From: Mercenaria mercenaria
Lineage: Eukaryota; Mollusca; Bivalvia; Venerida; Veneridae
Direction: 5' to 3'
Assembly (NCBI RefSeq): GCF_021730395.1
Contig: NC_069378.1
Coordinates: 42,359,001-42,423,000, forward strand
DNA: 64,000 nt
The position numbers and the translations under genes are program-made. Positions 1 to 10,826 of the stretch are shown in pieces; position 1 is the stretch's first letter, and each line of letters starts with the position of its first letter. The notes beneath the pieces were generated by a model that worked only from the letters and a program-made list of their open reading frames with translations, did no database searches and was not told the origin of the DNA.

Positions 1-1500
1 CGTTGTATCAATGTATTGATACCGTCTGTATTTTGAACGAATACTAAGCATGTGGGTCATCAATTATATTAGAGTTATTTGCTTTATGACATACTCATGT
101 GATAACATAATTAAACAATTATATTGGGTCTGTATACATAAGCATGTAATCACATAATAATGTAATATCAATTTGACCTATGTAGATCAGGTGAGCTAAT
201 CAAAGATTTAACATAATTCAGTATGATGCTATGAAATGAAAGACGAAATATAGATTAGTCAGCGCTAGTTTTATAATAAGCCATTTACATCTCTTCGATT
301 ATGAAAGTACAGTTCTATTTATTTTGCGACCATGAATCACGGTAGATTCTGTACAGGCCGCATAAACATTACAACATATACATTGAATCATTTGTTTATT
401 TATAATCTTAATGTAGTTAGATATAGGCGTAGTCAGTATTTGATGGATTGGGTGCGAAAACAATAGGGAGGATATGGTCTTTTCTTGACCGTGGGATTAT
501 GGGGTCCTCCTCTAAAAATGTCTTGAATGAATTTCATACAATTTGGCGCATATTTTAGAGCTTGTAATATCAACAGACGGACGAACTTTTTTCTTTTTTT
601 TGTCAGTTCAAAATGTATAAAAACTAAACAACATACTTTCATATCTGATAGTATTTTTACACGGTTTGTTGAAGGAACCTCGAAAGAATGTATGAAAGTT
701 TTGAAAAAGTGTAAATGTTGTTCAGATGCGGCCGACTTACTGTGTAGACCTTTACCCTTAGTGAATAGTTTTGTGTCATTAAACAAGAGCAACGCCTGCT
801 GGTGGCAACGCTCGTCTACAAGTACCTTACATAAGGCAATATGCAAGAAAAGGGTTATGGTTCTTAGTTTCTTTCTCACAATGATTAAAAGTATGTAAAA
901 TAACAATTCTGTTTTAAAATGTGGATCTAAAACCTTAAACCAGCACTTCCAAATTTTCCATGGATAAATAGGAATACGAATCTGACTGACTGAATGTCAG
1001 TTATAAGTCTTAGAATACGTAATCGAAGAATGGTGTTTGAGTACTGCCTTTAGGTTTCAAAGTTAATCAGGGCCATACAAAATGCAAACGACAGTTATCA
1101 TTCATATCAAAGGAAACTAATGACAATAAACAAGTGTACACATTTTCAAAGCTATAACATTCATATTATTTAAGTTAACTGGCCCTAAGGAAAAAATTAA
1201 AACGAGATATTCCAATTGTCTAAATGAACAAAAGACAATTGTTTCGACGAAATGCATGCGAGAGTTAGATTATCAGGTAGGCATCTAATTTTCTGATGAT
1301 AAACCAAGTGAGAACTCATTCCTGATTAGTTTCTATTAAAGATAGATGATATTTCAGTTGCGCCACTTTCTCCTTCGTGGAATGAATATAGCTATATAAT
1401 TATATATTGAATGCAATATACACTACATCTACTTCTATTTTTATGGACAAATAAATAATTCAAAATGGGAGTTAAACTGTCGTTACATGGTAAGATTGCT
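1..1500. other. upstream flank of gene copy 1, mostly unassigned
   Basis: AT-rich sequence. The stretch about 1320-1500 resembles the regions upstream of copies 2 (7620-7740) and 3 (16800-16960), so it belongs to the duplicated gene unit. Between 433 and 906 both strands are open for over 120 codons (separate entry). I recognise no other gene or repeat here. Confidence 0.5.
433..906. other. overlapping open frames on both strands, unrecognised
   Basis: A 157-codon frame lies on the minus strand (906 to 433) and a 123-codon frame on the plus strand (527-898), covering almost the same DNA. This is long for AT-rich intergenic sequence. The minus product is basic, has no signal peptide and shows no domain I recognise. 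The plus product has a cysteine cluster (KCKCCSD) and a hydrophobic end. The segment is visibly less AT-rich than its surroundings (about 690-850). It could be one exon of an unrelated gene, a decayed repeat ORF, or chance. No neighbour supports a function, and I do not know which strand, if either, is coding. Confidence 0.2.
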
Positions 1501-1507
1501 TATAAAA
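1501..1507 (+). promoter_or_regulatory. TATA box of copy 1
   Basis: TATAAAA lies 179 bases before the ATG. It is followed by a block (GGAGTTGCACC, then GAACC) that recurs after the equivalent box of copy 2 and in altered form in copy 3. Conservation at the same place in three paralogues supports a shared core promoter. The transcription start itself cannot be seen. Confidence 0.5.
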
Positions 1508-1679
1508 TGGTACGTAGGAGTTGCACCGGAACCTTTTAACTTTGGCAGGTTGTCAAACAAACCACATAAAAATTAATCATGTTCTTGCAATAAAAAAGGA
1601 AACGGCGTTTTTGATTTGTTTAGTAAGCTTGGGCCATTCAAACGCGTCTGACTGTTGACTTTGTTGGCTTGATACAACA

Positions 1680-4600
1680 ATGCTTCAGTCTACACTAAAT
1701 GCGTTCGTTATATTAAGTTTGATTTGTTCTTGCACATGCATTCACGTTCCCTTTGATCTTAATGGATGGAAAGCTGTGCAACTTGACAACAAAAAAGTTC
1801 TGGATTCAATGATTCTATCAGCTGAACATCTCCAAGGAGCGCTGAAGGAACCAGTCACTGCTTTTAAGTGGGATGAGGTAAGTTTCTATATTTTACATGT
1901 ATCGTTTAAAAAAGTTAAATGGGAAAGTGTTAATGAATTATTTGTAGATTCTGAGATGAAATAATTGATATATGACTGATGTATAATTGAGTGGAGTGGA
2001 ATATTTTTCAAATATCAGAAAGGTGACAGTTACTTAATTTTGAATTTATCGTATTATGTAGATTCGTTGAATCCATTAAAGGTATTGGACCCGTAATACA
2101 GTATCTCCTTTATGAAGAGTATTCAATTTCTGCCATAAGCCTACTTTGACTGCAATTTTCAGGGGGAGTGGGGGCGGGGGGGGGGGGGGGGGGGGGGTGC
2201 GTATGTTCAAACCCCACTGGGACCAAATTTTTTTTTCAATGTTTTCCTTTTTTTCTAGTAAGTTTTTACTACTTTCAAAACTAATTATGCATGTGTTGAA
2301 CAAAAGTGGAAAATTTTCATTTTATAAGCGATTTTTTTGCTGTTCAATGTGAATTTACCTCCGAATCAGGAGGGGTAGAATTAGACATCTTTAAAAATAT
2401 TGAGTTGAGTTACGTACGGTAAAAGTTCTCTATTTTGCCTTCATTCTTTAGATTACATATTGTGGAAGAAATGCAGGTAGGTTTTACTATTGCCGCAATG
2501 TTAATTTTGAATGACATGAGCAAAAGTCAAAACAGACCCACAGGTTTCGACCTTAATTTTTCAATGTTGGAGTTAGAATTCTGTCTCATTAAATCTGTCT
2601 ACTTGAGGCACCCTAGAAAAAAAGATTTTTATAGTTTTATTTTGTGATTTATAATTGTTTAACAATAGTTTGATGTTTCTTTTATCAAATTAAATGCTGT
2701 AATGAATTCTCTGCAATCGTTTTAGATAGTGGCTATCACATTGAATGTTGTCTCTTCTTCAGCGTGAGGAAATACCATAAATTATACTAAATTTACAAAA
2801 ACGGCACGGTAAAAGTTGTTTAAAATTTGCAACACAGTGTAAAACATGGTCAACTTTAAGAAAATACCAAGCAAATGCCATTTTTTAAACATTGCTATTA
2901 GGGGTCCAATACTTTAAGATATTGATTTGAAAACTTTGTGTCCGATGTTCAAAGGATCTGAGTTAAATTTTACACTATCATTTCATATGAAAAAAATTTG
3001 ACCACGTTATTATGAGCTGGTTTTGATCAATTGAAAGAAAAAGATCATAATGTTACACAGAATCAACTAGTTTTAGCATGATGGAAGAAAACTCTAGAGA
3101 AAAAATTATTGTAGGCGTATTCAAACGATAAGAAAATCTTATGTTGGGGCGCTGCAAAATTAGTAACACACACAACAAAATAAAGAAAACAATATTCGTA
3201 CAGAGCTTTATTTTACTAGTTATGCGACGTCGTCAAACATGACATTTATATTTAATGTCATCTATTAAAGAAGTATGTATATTGCATATATGAAATCATA
3301 CATTTGAATATTTTGGAAATATTTAAACACAGTTTACTAAGAAAAAAGAAGTAGTAATATATTAAAATAATTGCTAGATACGAACGTCTGTTTTGTAAAG
3401 GTGCATTGGTGTTTTGGAATGTCGGTTGTCATGTGAATACACATAACATGTTTGAAAAAAATGTGCAGAAAAACATTTCTTTTTTGCGTCTGTGTTAGAT
3501 TGAAATAATTTTTAAAAGTGCACCCCAGAAGCAATATTTTCACGAGTGACATTGCCACGAGTTAGATATGGTGTTAATGTGTGAAATAACGATTTTATAG
3601 TTTCTTCCCAGAAAAAAATACATACGATATTTTTCACTGTGACATGTAAAAAGCTCCTGAAATGTAGCGTAACTATGCACAGTGACGATGTTTGGTACTT
3701 ATGTCTAACAGAACAGAACAGAACAGAAGATAAATTTTGTTTGACTTGTACAAAGTACATTGCCATATCAAATACACATTGTGTATACAATAATAATCTA
3801 ATGTAAAGATCAAATCACGTGTTACATGAAAAATAATAACATTATTTATGCATAATATCAATTAAAATAAATACAGAGGATGGACATGTCATGTTTAACA
3901 TTATAATAATTGCTCAGAACTAGCACCACGGTTTAACTGCTTCCAAATAATGCAGCTTGAAAAGTAAAAAGTATTCCTACCCTTGAGGATACTGATATCT
4001 AAATGTTTTATATCATATTCAGTTTGCTGTAAGTATGTGAAACATTAGCAGCGGCGAATGTAACAAATATACAATGCCAGAACAAAATAGTAACGCATGC
4101 AGTATATTCAAGTATTTGATATGTACATATCATATGTATATATATTGTATGTAAGACTGTCAAACAATTATCACCAATCTTATATTCTAGACCATTCCAG
4201 ACTGGGATTTATACCGAGTGTCATTCCAAGGTGGATTTCAACAGGGAAAAGTAAGTTTTGTTAAACTAATATTCAAAAACATTATCTGTAAGCTCAGTCT
4301 AGTCTAATAGGAATCTAAGGTTCGAATCAATATATGAGCCGCACCTTGAGAAAACCAACATAGTGCATTTGTTACCAGCATGGATCCAGACCAGCCTGCA
4401 AATCCACGCATTCTGGTCAGGACCCATGCTGTTTCTCTAATTGCAATAGACTTTGAAAGCGAACAGTATGCGCAGGCTGGTCTGGATCCATTCTGTCTGG
4501 TCGCAAACGCACTATGTTGGTTTTCTTATGGTGCGGCTCATACTAAGAATCTGTATATATTATAATGCAAATGTTATAATAAGATTGAATTTACTTGAAA

Positions 4601-5028
4601 TAATTATGACCTTGTTTAGTACAATTTTGTGGATGTTATTTTGGTAATGTAGTTTTAATGTATTTGAATACAATTTATAAAACTATTTATTGACAGAACA
4701 AAACTGTGCATTTCTTCCGTTTTGGCAAACATATAATATCAGTTATGATGAATAGCTGATATTACAAATTTAAACACAAATCTGTAACATTTTCGGATCG
4801 CGGCCAATAGTTACGAATGTTAACAGACACACCATTTAAATTTATTACTATTTTTAGCATTATTGTATGTATATATCATTTAAATATGAATACATGACTA
4901 TCAGACTTTCACGTGTTTTTCAGGATTTTGAATGTCACGCAGATGCGGTGTGGATAACTAATCCTTCGAATGTAACAGTGTTCAATACAGGTTGCATTGA
5001 GGTATCTTCGAATCCTACACAATACTGA
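1680..5028 (+). CDS. small secreted cystatin-like protein, copy 1 (3 exons)
   Basis: Exons 1680-1877, 4191-4250 and 4924-5028 join in phase 0 to give 120 residues. Both donors are GTAAGT and both acceptors end in AG. Residues 1-20 form a hydrophobic, cysteine-rich signal peptide. DLNGW follows at 26-30, then a predicted amphipathic helix (about 36-56), EPVTAFKW (57-64), WDLYRVSF (71-78) and ECHADAVW (89-96). C90 and C110 are separated by 19 residues, and N102-V-T is a possible glycosylation site. The GW, helix and C-x19-C pattern fits a type-2 cystatin-like fold, but no clear QxVxG loop is visible, so protease inhibition is not established. All family motifs are intact. The ATG was chosen because the signal peptide starts there in all copies. 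Introns 1 and 2 hold transposons (2077-2917 and 4334-4541). Confidence 0.85.
2077..2917. mobile_element. non-autonomous TIR DNA transposon in intron 1 of copy 1
   Basis: The ends are inverted copies: TTAAAGGTATTGGACCC at 2076 and its near complement GGGGTCCAATACTTTAA at 2901-2917. The roughly 840-bp interior has no transposase-like frame and contains a long G run. The target-site duplication is unclear. The only open frames are low-complexity (glycine or proline runs from the G tract). Confidence 0.55.
2161..2198 (+). repeat. poly-G tract, potential G-quadruplex
   Basis: G-runs at 2162-2166 and 2170-2174 are followed by an uninterrupted run of about 22 G (2176-2197). This could form a quadruplex on the + strand and lies in an intron of copy 1. 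The run length may be inexact because homopolymers are hard to sequence. Confidence 0.7.
3709..3728 (+). repeat. (AACAG)n microsatellite
   Basis: Four tandem AACAG units within intron 1 of copy 1. Confidence 0.7.
4334..4541. mobile_element. palindromic MITE, copy A (intron 2 of gene copy 1)
   Basis: It begins ATGAGCCGCACC and ends GGTGCGGCTCAT. The two halves are inverted copies with a short central loop. It is the most diverged and shortest of the complete copies: the inner part of one arm is missing. Confidence 0.8.
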
Positions 5029-6062
5029 CTGTTGTAGGCATCAGAAACTTGTAAAAGCGCATTTCATGGAGCAAAGTGCATACACTCTATTTAATAACTG
5101 TATCATACTGTGAAAACTAGTCATAAGTTTTGTTTTTAGAAATTAAATACTACCAAACTTATGGACATATCTCGGTTGCAGTCGTGAAAGTGGAAAAGCT
5201 TTATTGTGATTCTTGGTTAAATGTTTTCTCAAAGATTAACAAAGTATTGCACCGCAAATTGTTCATGCAATTCTAACATATTGTAAGCATGTGTTTTTAA
5301 TTATATTTGGTACAGAATAAATCTTTTAAATGCACAATATCTGTGTCTAATTCTAATTCCTTATTTTAAATGTTTAAACAGTTTTCACATTCACGAGGAT
5401 GCGAATAACTATTAAAAGTCAAGGAGTTATGCTAATTATGACATTTGAGGTATTGATGAATGTAATATATGATCACATAAAGTCGTCATCATTACATGGT
5501 TGTGTGTTATTCATTTCTTCAGTTTATTTTATACTTTGTTAATTAATGTCTGTTGTGAAAAAAATTCTTCAGGCTTACTCGAATCACTGTTAAAGTTCGC
5601 TTCTTGATAAATAAGTGTTTCTGTCATGTGGAAGGTCATGACCCAAAACGGCCTCCTAGTTAAGTTTTGACCACAAAACATTAGCTTCAGATTGTTCCTC
5701 TGTTGTTTTCAACTAAACATTGGATATAGATATTATTCACCCACATGTCATGTTACATCTTCCGGCAGTTGTCATCTACAGACAAAGATACTTCGCAATA
5801 ACATTTCCCTTGTTTAACGCCATTTTCAACCGTTTGTCATTTATGTAATAGCGGCAAGCGTACCTGGAGTTTTAATTCTATCAATCTTCTCTTTCCTGTC
5901 TGGAAAACAAGATCACTGGAATGTGCAAACTTTCCTATCGTCCGTCTCACATTAAAACAACTTAATGAATATGTATTCAAATTATTTTCAAAATATCAAA
6001 TTAAACTGATTAAAATCTGTCACACAACAATAGTGGTAATAGATCTATATGTAGAAAGAATA
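5029..6062. other. 3' flank of copy 1, part of the duplicated unit
   Basis: The stretch 5383-5510 matches 10019-10130 downstream of copy 2 (shared words such as CACGAGGATGCGAATAACT and TATGATCACATAAAGTC), which places both in one ancestral duplicated unit. No open frame or other feature is recognisable. Confidence 0.5.
5326..5331 (+). promoter_or_regulatory. possible poly(A) signal of copy 1
   Basis: AATAAA lies about 300 bases after the stop codon. It is the first canonical hexamer I see downstream. There is no paralogous support, so this is weak. Confidence 0.3.
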
Positions 6063-6930
6063 CTGTAAACCTAGAAACGTTCGCGAAAACTATATTTCGC
6101 GTTTTTATGACGACAGACGATTTAGCGGCTAAGAAGATTTGCGGTGTACGTCTGTCGCGAAATACGCTAAAACTTAATAGCTTAAGCACATAACAAACGG
6201 TCGCAGGTAAAATTACAAGGAAGGCTGCACATAAATTGGGCAAATACTAGTAATTGGTCACTTATCTTTAATACATTTTCAATTTACCCTACTTTGAGAT
6301 CGTGAGTGAATTCCACGTTACACATTTTACCGTTTGTAATCACAAATCACTGTATAGTAGTATAAGAAAATGAAAGCAGATCAATATGTCTATACGGACT
6401 TCTTTTGTAATCAGTATTGATCAAACAAACATAGGCATTATTGTCTGTGATAACTGGACCATGGCTGAGAAAGGTAACAGTGTTTTAACAATATATTTTT
6501 TTATTTGATACGGTAACATAGCCAAGGGGCTCAAACAAATACATCACTATTGACAGTGTTTCACATAATTACCAATTTTCACTTAAATAAAATGTTTGCA
6601 TATTGTCCTATATACGATGTATTTGCTTATATCTCATTTTTGCTTAAATAACTTGATCCGTGATATCATTATATAATACTATAGCAAAAGATTTCTACAT
6701 TATAAAAAATCTCAATTGATAAAACTATCATGTCAAACTTTTCAAAGCAGGTTTCTATTACTGGCTTAGAATATAAACGGAAAATCATAGCATTATTGTC
6801 ATGTACAATGAAAACTAAAAACTTTCGCGTTTTCATTGTAGCTAACTGGTTCGCGGCTGCAAAACACGGATACACACCAACCGCGAAAGTCGCTTACTTA
6901 AATAGCGCGAAACCATTTCTAGGTTTACAT
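6063..6930. mobile_element. non-autonomous TIR transposon with CTGTAAACCTAGAAA ends
   Basis: The left end CTGTAAACCTAGAAACG (6063) is mirrored by CCATTTCTAGGTTTACAT (to 6930), and TA flanks both ends (6061-6062, 6931-6932). CpG-rich subterminal stretches (TTCGCG, CGCGAAA) also recur inverted. The roughly 870-bp interior shows no transposase. TA flanks suggest a Tc1/mariner-class mobiliser; that is inference. Confidence 0.65.
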
Positions 6931-6932
6931 TA

Positions 6933-7736
6933 ATTGTAAAATTATGCGATATAACAGTAGCTACAAAGAAATATCGATATAATTAAGGAAATTTGATTAT
7001 AAATCTATGCCATTCGTTTGCAACACGTACATTATCCTACGTGTAGCATCACAAAATATTTGTCCCCATATCTATACATCATTTGCATCTCACCAAAATT
7101 TTCGGAGCTTTCTTCATCTTGTCGCGGGAAAAAGAAGCTTTGAAATTGTACACATTTTTATTATTAATATGTGAAGAAAAAACATAGAACCATAACACTT
7201 TTCCTCTTTAATATAATATCTAAACTTTACTGGATGAAAGTATCTGTGTTTAAGGTGTTCCTAAGCATAATATAATTTATTCTGAAACGATAGTCAATAG
7301 GTTTTGGAATATGTAAATGCTCATTGATGCTGATTAAGAAAAAGTGTTCAAAGTTAAATGATACAGAGCTCTTACAGCATTCAAGGAAAGTGGACCTGAA
7401 AAAAATTAAAAAAAAAAAAAAAAAAAAAAATCTCAGTTAAAAAAGGCCATAAGTTTGACAAAATGCATTTTAGAATCATGATTCATTACCAACAAACGGA
7501 ATGATAATAAAACGAATAAATATTTTCAAAGTTATAACCCTGTTATAACTCGTCAATGCAAACAAATGAACTCTTGTCCCACCACTAGTTTCCGTTTAAA
7601 ATACATGATATTTCTAATTGCCCAACCATATGTTCCTTGGAATAAATATCAAATGCAATATGCACTATATGTACCTATCTGAAGACCAAACAACAATTAC
7701 AAATGTGAGTTTAACATTCGCTATGTAATATAATCG
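6933..7736. other. spacer between copies 1 and 2
   Basis: The stretch 7000-7140 resembles 11910-12060 (shared downstream duplicon). About 7500-7736 resembles the upstream flank of copy 1. An A-run of about 23 bases lies at 7408-7430. No gene is seen. Confidence 0.5.
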
Positions 7737-7737
7737 C

Positions 7738-7744
7738 ATAAAAA
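7738..7744 (+). promoter_or_regulatory. degenerate TATA box of copy 2
   Basis: CATAAAA stands where copies 1 and 3 have TATAAAA. It is followed by the same conserved block (GGAGTTGCACC). It precedes a pseudogene. Confidence 0.35.
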
Positions 7745-7888
7745 GATGGAGAGCTGGAGTTGCACCAGAACCTCGTAACTAAAGGAGGTTGTCAAACAAG
7801 GCACATAAATATTTATCATAGTCTTATGTTTCTTAAATTTGTTTCGTAAGCTGAAGCCATTTGAAAGTTTCTGAATTTGTTTTCTACG

Positions 7889-9004
7889 ATGCATCAGTCC
7901 ACTTTAAGTTTGCTTGTTTTATTAAGTTTGGTTTGTTTTTGCAAATGTTTTCATGTTCCATTTGATGTAAATGGATTTCAAGTATTGTCACTTGACAACA
8001 CAAAAGTTCTCGATTCAATGATACTAGCAGCTCAACATCTAAAAGGAACGCTGAAGGAACCCGTGGCTGCTTATAAGTAGAACGAAGTAAGTTTTTTTAT
8101 ATTGTTAATATATAAAATAAATGCAAAATATCTTCACATATCTTGCAAAAGCGACGACACTGTAACGACATTAATAGTTAATAGAACTTGTACTTGATAT
8201 GTCAAACTCACATTTCTATATACAAACAGTACTTAAATGCTAATCTGCATGTCTTTGGTTTGTGACGTCATCTTTTGTGTCTTCCTCGTTCGCGTTAACA
8301 TCAAGACAGTCTTACATTTGTAAATAAGATACTAGTAATATTCTAAATGTTTTCATACGGGAATACACGCTTAAATTACTATCCAAAGCGTAATAATAAT
8401 ATGAGAAGATAATATGAGCCGCGCCATGAGAAAATCAACATAGTGGCTTTGCGACCAGTATGGATCCAGACCAGCCTGCACATCTGCGCAGTCTGGTCAG
8501 GATCCATACTGTTCGCTAACGGTTTCTCTAATTACAGTAGGCTTTAAAAGCGAACAGCATGGATCCTGACCAGACTGCGAGGATGCGCAGGCTGGTCTGG
8601 ATCCATGCTGGTCGCAAACCCAATATGTTGGTTTTCTCATGGCGCGGCTCATATTATGTTTTCCGGGACAAATAACTCTTTAAAACGTAAGGATTCAAGA
8701 TGATTCTCTCATAATTTTTTAGAAATAAGAATGAATCATAGTGAAAGTATTGACCAAATTATAATGTATCACGTCTTAGAACAACTGTACTATACTATTT
8801 TCAGATATGTTATGGATAATATTACACTTGTAAATAATGCATATATATTTATCAAACTTTCACATGTTTTCTTAGGGTCATGAATGTCACTCAGATACGA
8901 TTTGGATAACTAATCCATCCAAAGTGTCAGTGTTCAATACAAGATACATTGTATTAACATTAGACCTACAGCTCTATAATGTTGCAAGTGCAAGTAGTGG
9001 TTAG
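7889..9004 (+). pseudogene. cystatin-like secreted family, copy 2, pseudogene
   Basis: Exon 1 (7889-8086) keeps the signal peptide, a DVNGF form of DLNGW, the helix and the GTAAGT donor. Codon 64, tryptophan (TGG) in the other copies, is TAG at 8078-8080. No exon 2 (WDLYRVSF) is found between the donor and exon 3; a palindromic MITE occupies part of that interval (8414-8652). Exon 3 (8876-9004) follows an AG acceptor and reads GHECHSDTIW. The second family cysteine has become tyrosine, and the frame runs on to a family-atypical tail. Two independent lesions make a functional product unlikely. A TTG further upstream could extend the frame, but the family start is the ATG at 7889. Confidence 0.85.
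8414..8652. mobile_element. palindromic MITE, copy B
   Basis: A complete copy: ATGAGCCGCGCC to GGCGCGGCTCAT. Arms of about 100 bp are inverted around a loop of about 30 bases. Each arm contains its own smaller palindrome between GGATCC sites. It lies between exons 1 and 3 of pseudogene copy 2. Confidence 0.9.
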
Positions 9005-10650
9005 AAACACTATTGACAAGAAGAATGCTGAAATTAGTAATGTTGTTCTCAGCGTGGTTGATCTACCATCAATAATACATCTTTAGAAGGATTTTCAATT
9101 AGTAGTTGCAGGTTATTTTCTGATTTTTTAAAATATATTTGATAATATCAATTTTAAGGCAAGCATATATTTTTAATGCATTTAAAAAATTTAGAGATAC
9201 TCTTTGGAAATATTACCATTATTTCAAACGCGAAGGATCCTTAAATAAGTTAACTAAGGCATCCTGAAAGTGAGTTGTATTATAAAATGATCTGTAAAGA
9301 CGTTAATGAAAAATATTAAAAATGGAACTTACATATTTACTTCTTTATATGCATACTCATTTTTCAATGCCTTTTGTCACAAATTGTATACATTGTATAT
9401 GAATTTTTTAAACTTAGTCTAGAAATCTGCACAATACTGGATGGGCTCGTAGGGGTAAGAAACGTGTTATACGCATTTTACCCCGAAGAATCCATAAAGA
9501 CATATGAGCCACGCCATGAGAAAACCAACATAGTGGCTTTGCGACCAGCATGGATCCAGATCAGCATGCGCATCCGCGCAGTCTGGTCAGGATCCTTGCT
9601 GTTCGCTAATGGTTTCTCTAATTGCAATAGGCTTTGAAAGCGAACAGCATGAATCCTGACCAGACTGCGCTGATGCGCAGGCTGGTCTGGATCCATGCTG
9701 GTCGCAAAGCCACTATGTTTGTTTTCTCATGGCACGGCTCAATTATAATTAACTGTATCATAATGTATTAAACTAACCAAAGTTATTATTGTATGTAAGA
9801 AGTTTTCTCCTACGTTATGTGAGTGAAATAAGTTCATTCGTTTGAGTACTGGTAAAGTGATTGACAGATCTCGTGAAAGACGAAAATCAATATTCAGATT
9901 CTTGATGGGATGTAATGAACTATTACACAGCTGACTAGCATTTTTTTATTAATGATATATGGTCTCTTTAATATTTGTGGCAAATTTTAATATGTTATTT
10001 GAAATGTCAATACAGTTCAACATTCACGAGGATGCGAATAACTGTTAAAAGTGACAATGTTGTGCTAAATTTGACGGTTGAAGTATTGATAAATGTAATG
10101 TATGATCACATAAAGTCATCATCTTTATACACTCGTTTCCTGTTCAAATTTTCAGTTCAATTTATACTTTTTTAAATTAATGTCATATGTAAAAAAAAAT
10201 ACTATAATCTGATTCGAATCATTCTTTAACTTCACATCATTATAAACAAGTGCTTGTGTCATGTGGAGGGTCATGGCCTCAAAAGTTTTCGACCGCATGA
10301 TCTCCGCACAAGGCATTCTCGTCAGTTTGATGCCTCCGTGGTAAACAGCTTAAAGATTAAATATAAATATTGTTTTACATGCCATTGTGCATATTCAAGC
10401 AATTTCCATCAATATGAAGATAACATTAGTTAAGCAAAAAAGAAAAAAAAAAAAAAAAAAAGAAAAGATTCTTGTTTTTGTAAGGATTGTCATTCATGCA
10501 ATAGCGGCCAGTTACTCTAACAAGGTATACGTAAATCTTTCTTGGATATTTACTTTATCATCCTGTCCCCGCACATCGATTACGGATCAGATGTAAAGAA
10601 GGAATGATTGACATGTGCCTGAGTTATTGAACACACCATGGATTCAGTGT
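9005..10650. other. 3' flank of copy 2, unassigned apart from MITE C
   Basis: The stretch 10019-10130 matches the copy 1 flank at 5383-5500. A-rich runs lie at 10436-10462. No gene is recognisable. Confidence 0.45.
9504..9741. mobile_element. palindromic MITE, copy C
   Basis: A complete copy downstream of copy 2 with well-conserved arms. The open frames on both strands here are by-products of the palindrome. Confidence 0.9.
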
Positions 10651-10652
10651 TG

Positions 10653-10826
10653 TTATATTTTCTGGTCCTTTGGGATCATGGAGTACATATGTGTAATAGA
10701 GTTCCGCTTAAGCCGGTGCGTGCTAGGGGGCGTGGGAGGTGTTGCACATTCAATTACCTCTCAGGAACAGACTCAATCAAACCGAGTCTGCTATTATTAT
10801 TCTTAGTTGCACTTTTTGCTTCCTAA
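10653..10826 (+). repeat. dispersed repeat type 2, copy a
   Basis: About 175 bp, with TTCTGGTCCTTTGGGATCAT near the start, a GC-richer middle (GCCGGTGCGTGCTAGGGG) and the self-complementary word AGACTCAATCAAACCGAGTC near the end, then TGCTTCC. Homologous copies occur at 13156, 16605, 44299, 44902 (minus), 49363 and 54183 (minus). No coding capacity and no clear TIR; probably a short non-autonomous element. Confidence 0.65.

Noticed and set aside
2146-2352. Glycine-rich small protein, or proline-rich on the other strand
   Set aside because: Produced by the poly-G tract in a transposon.
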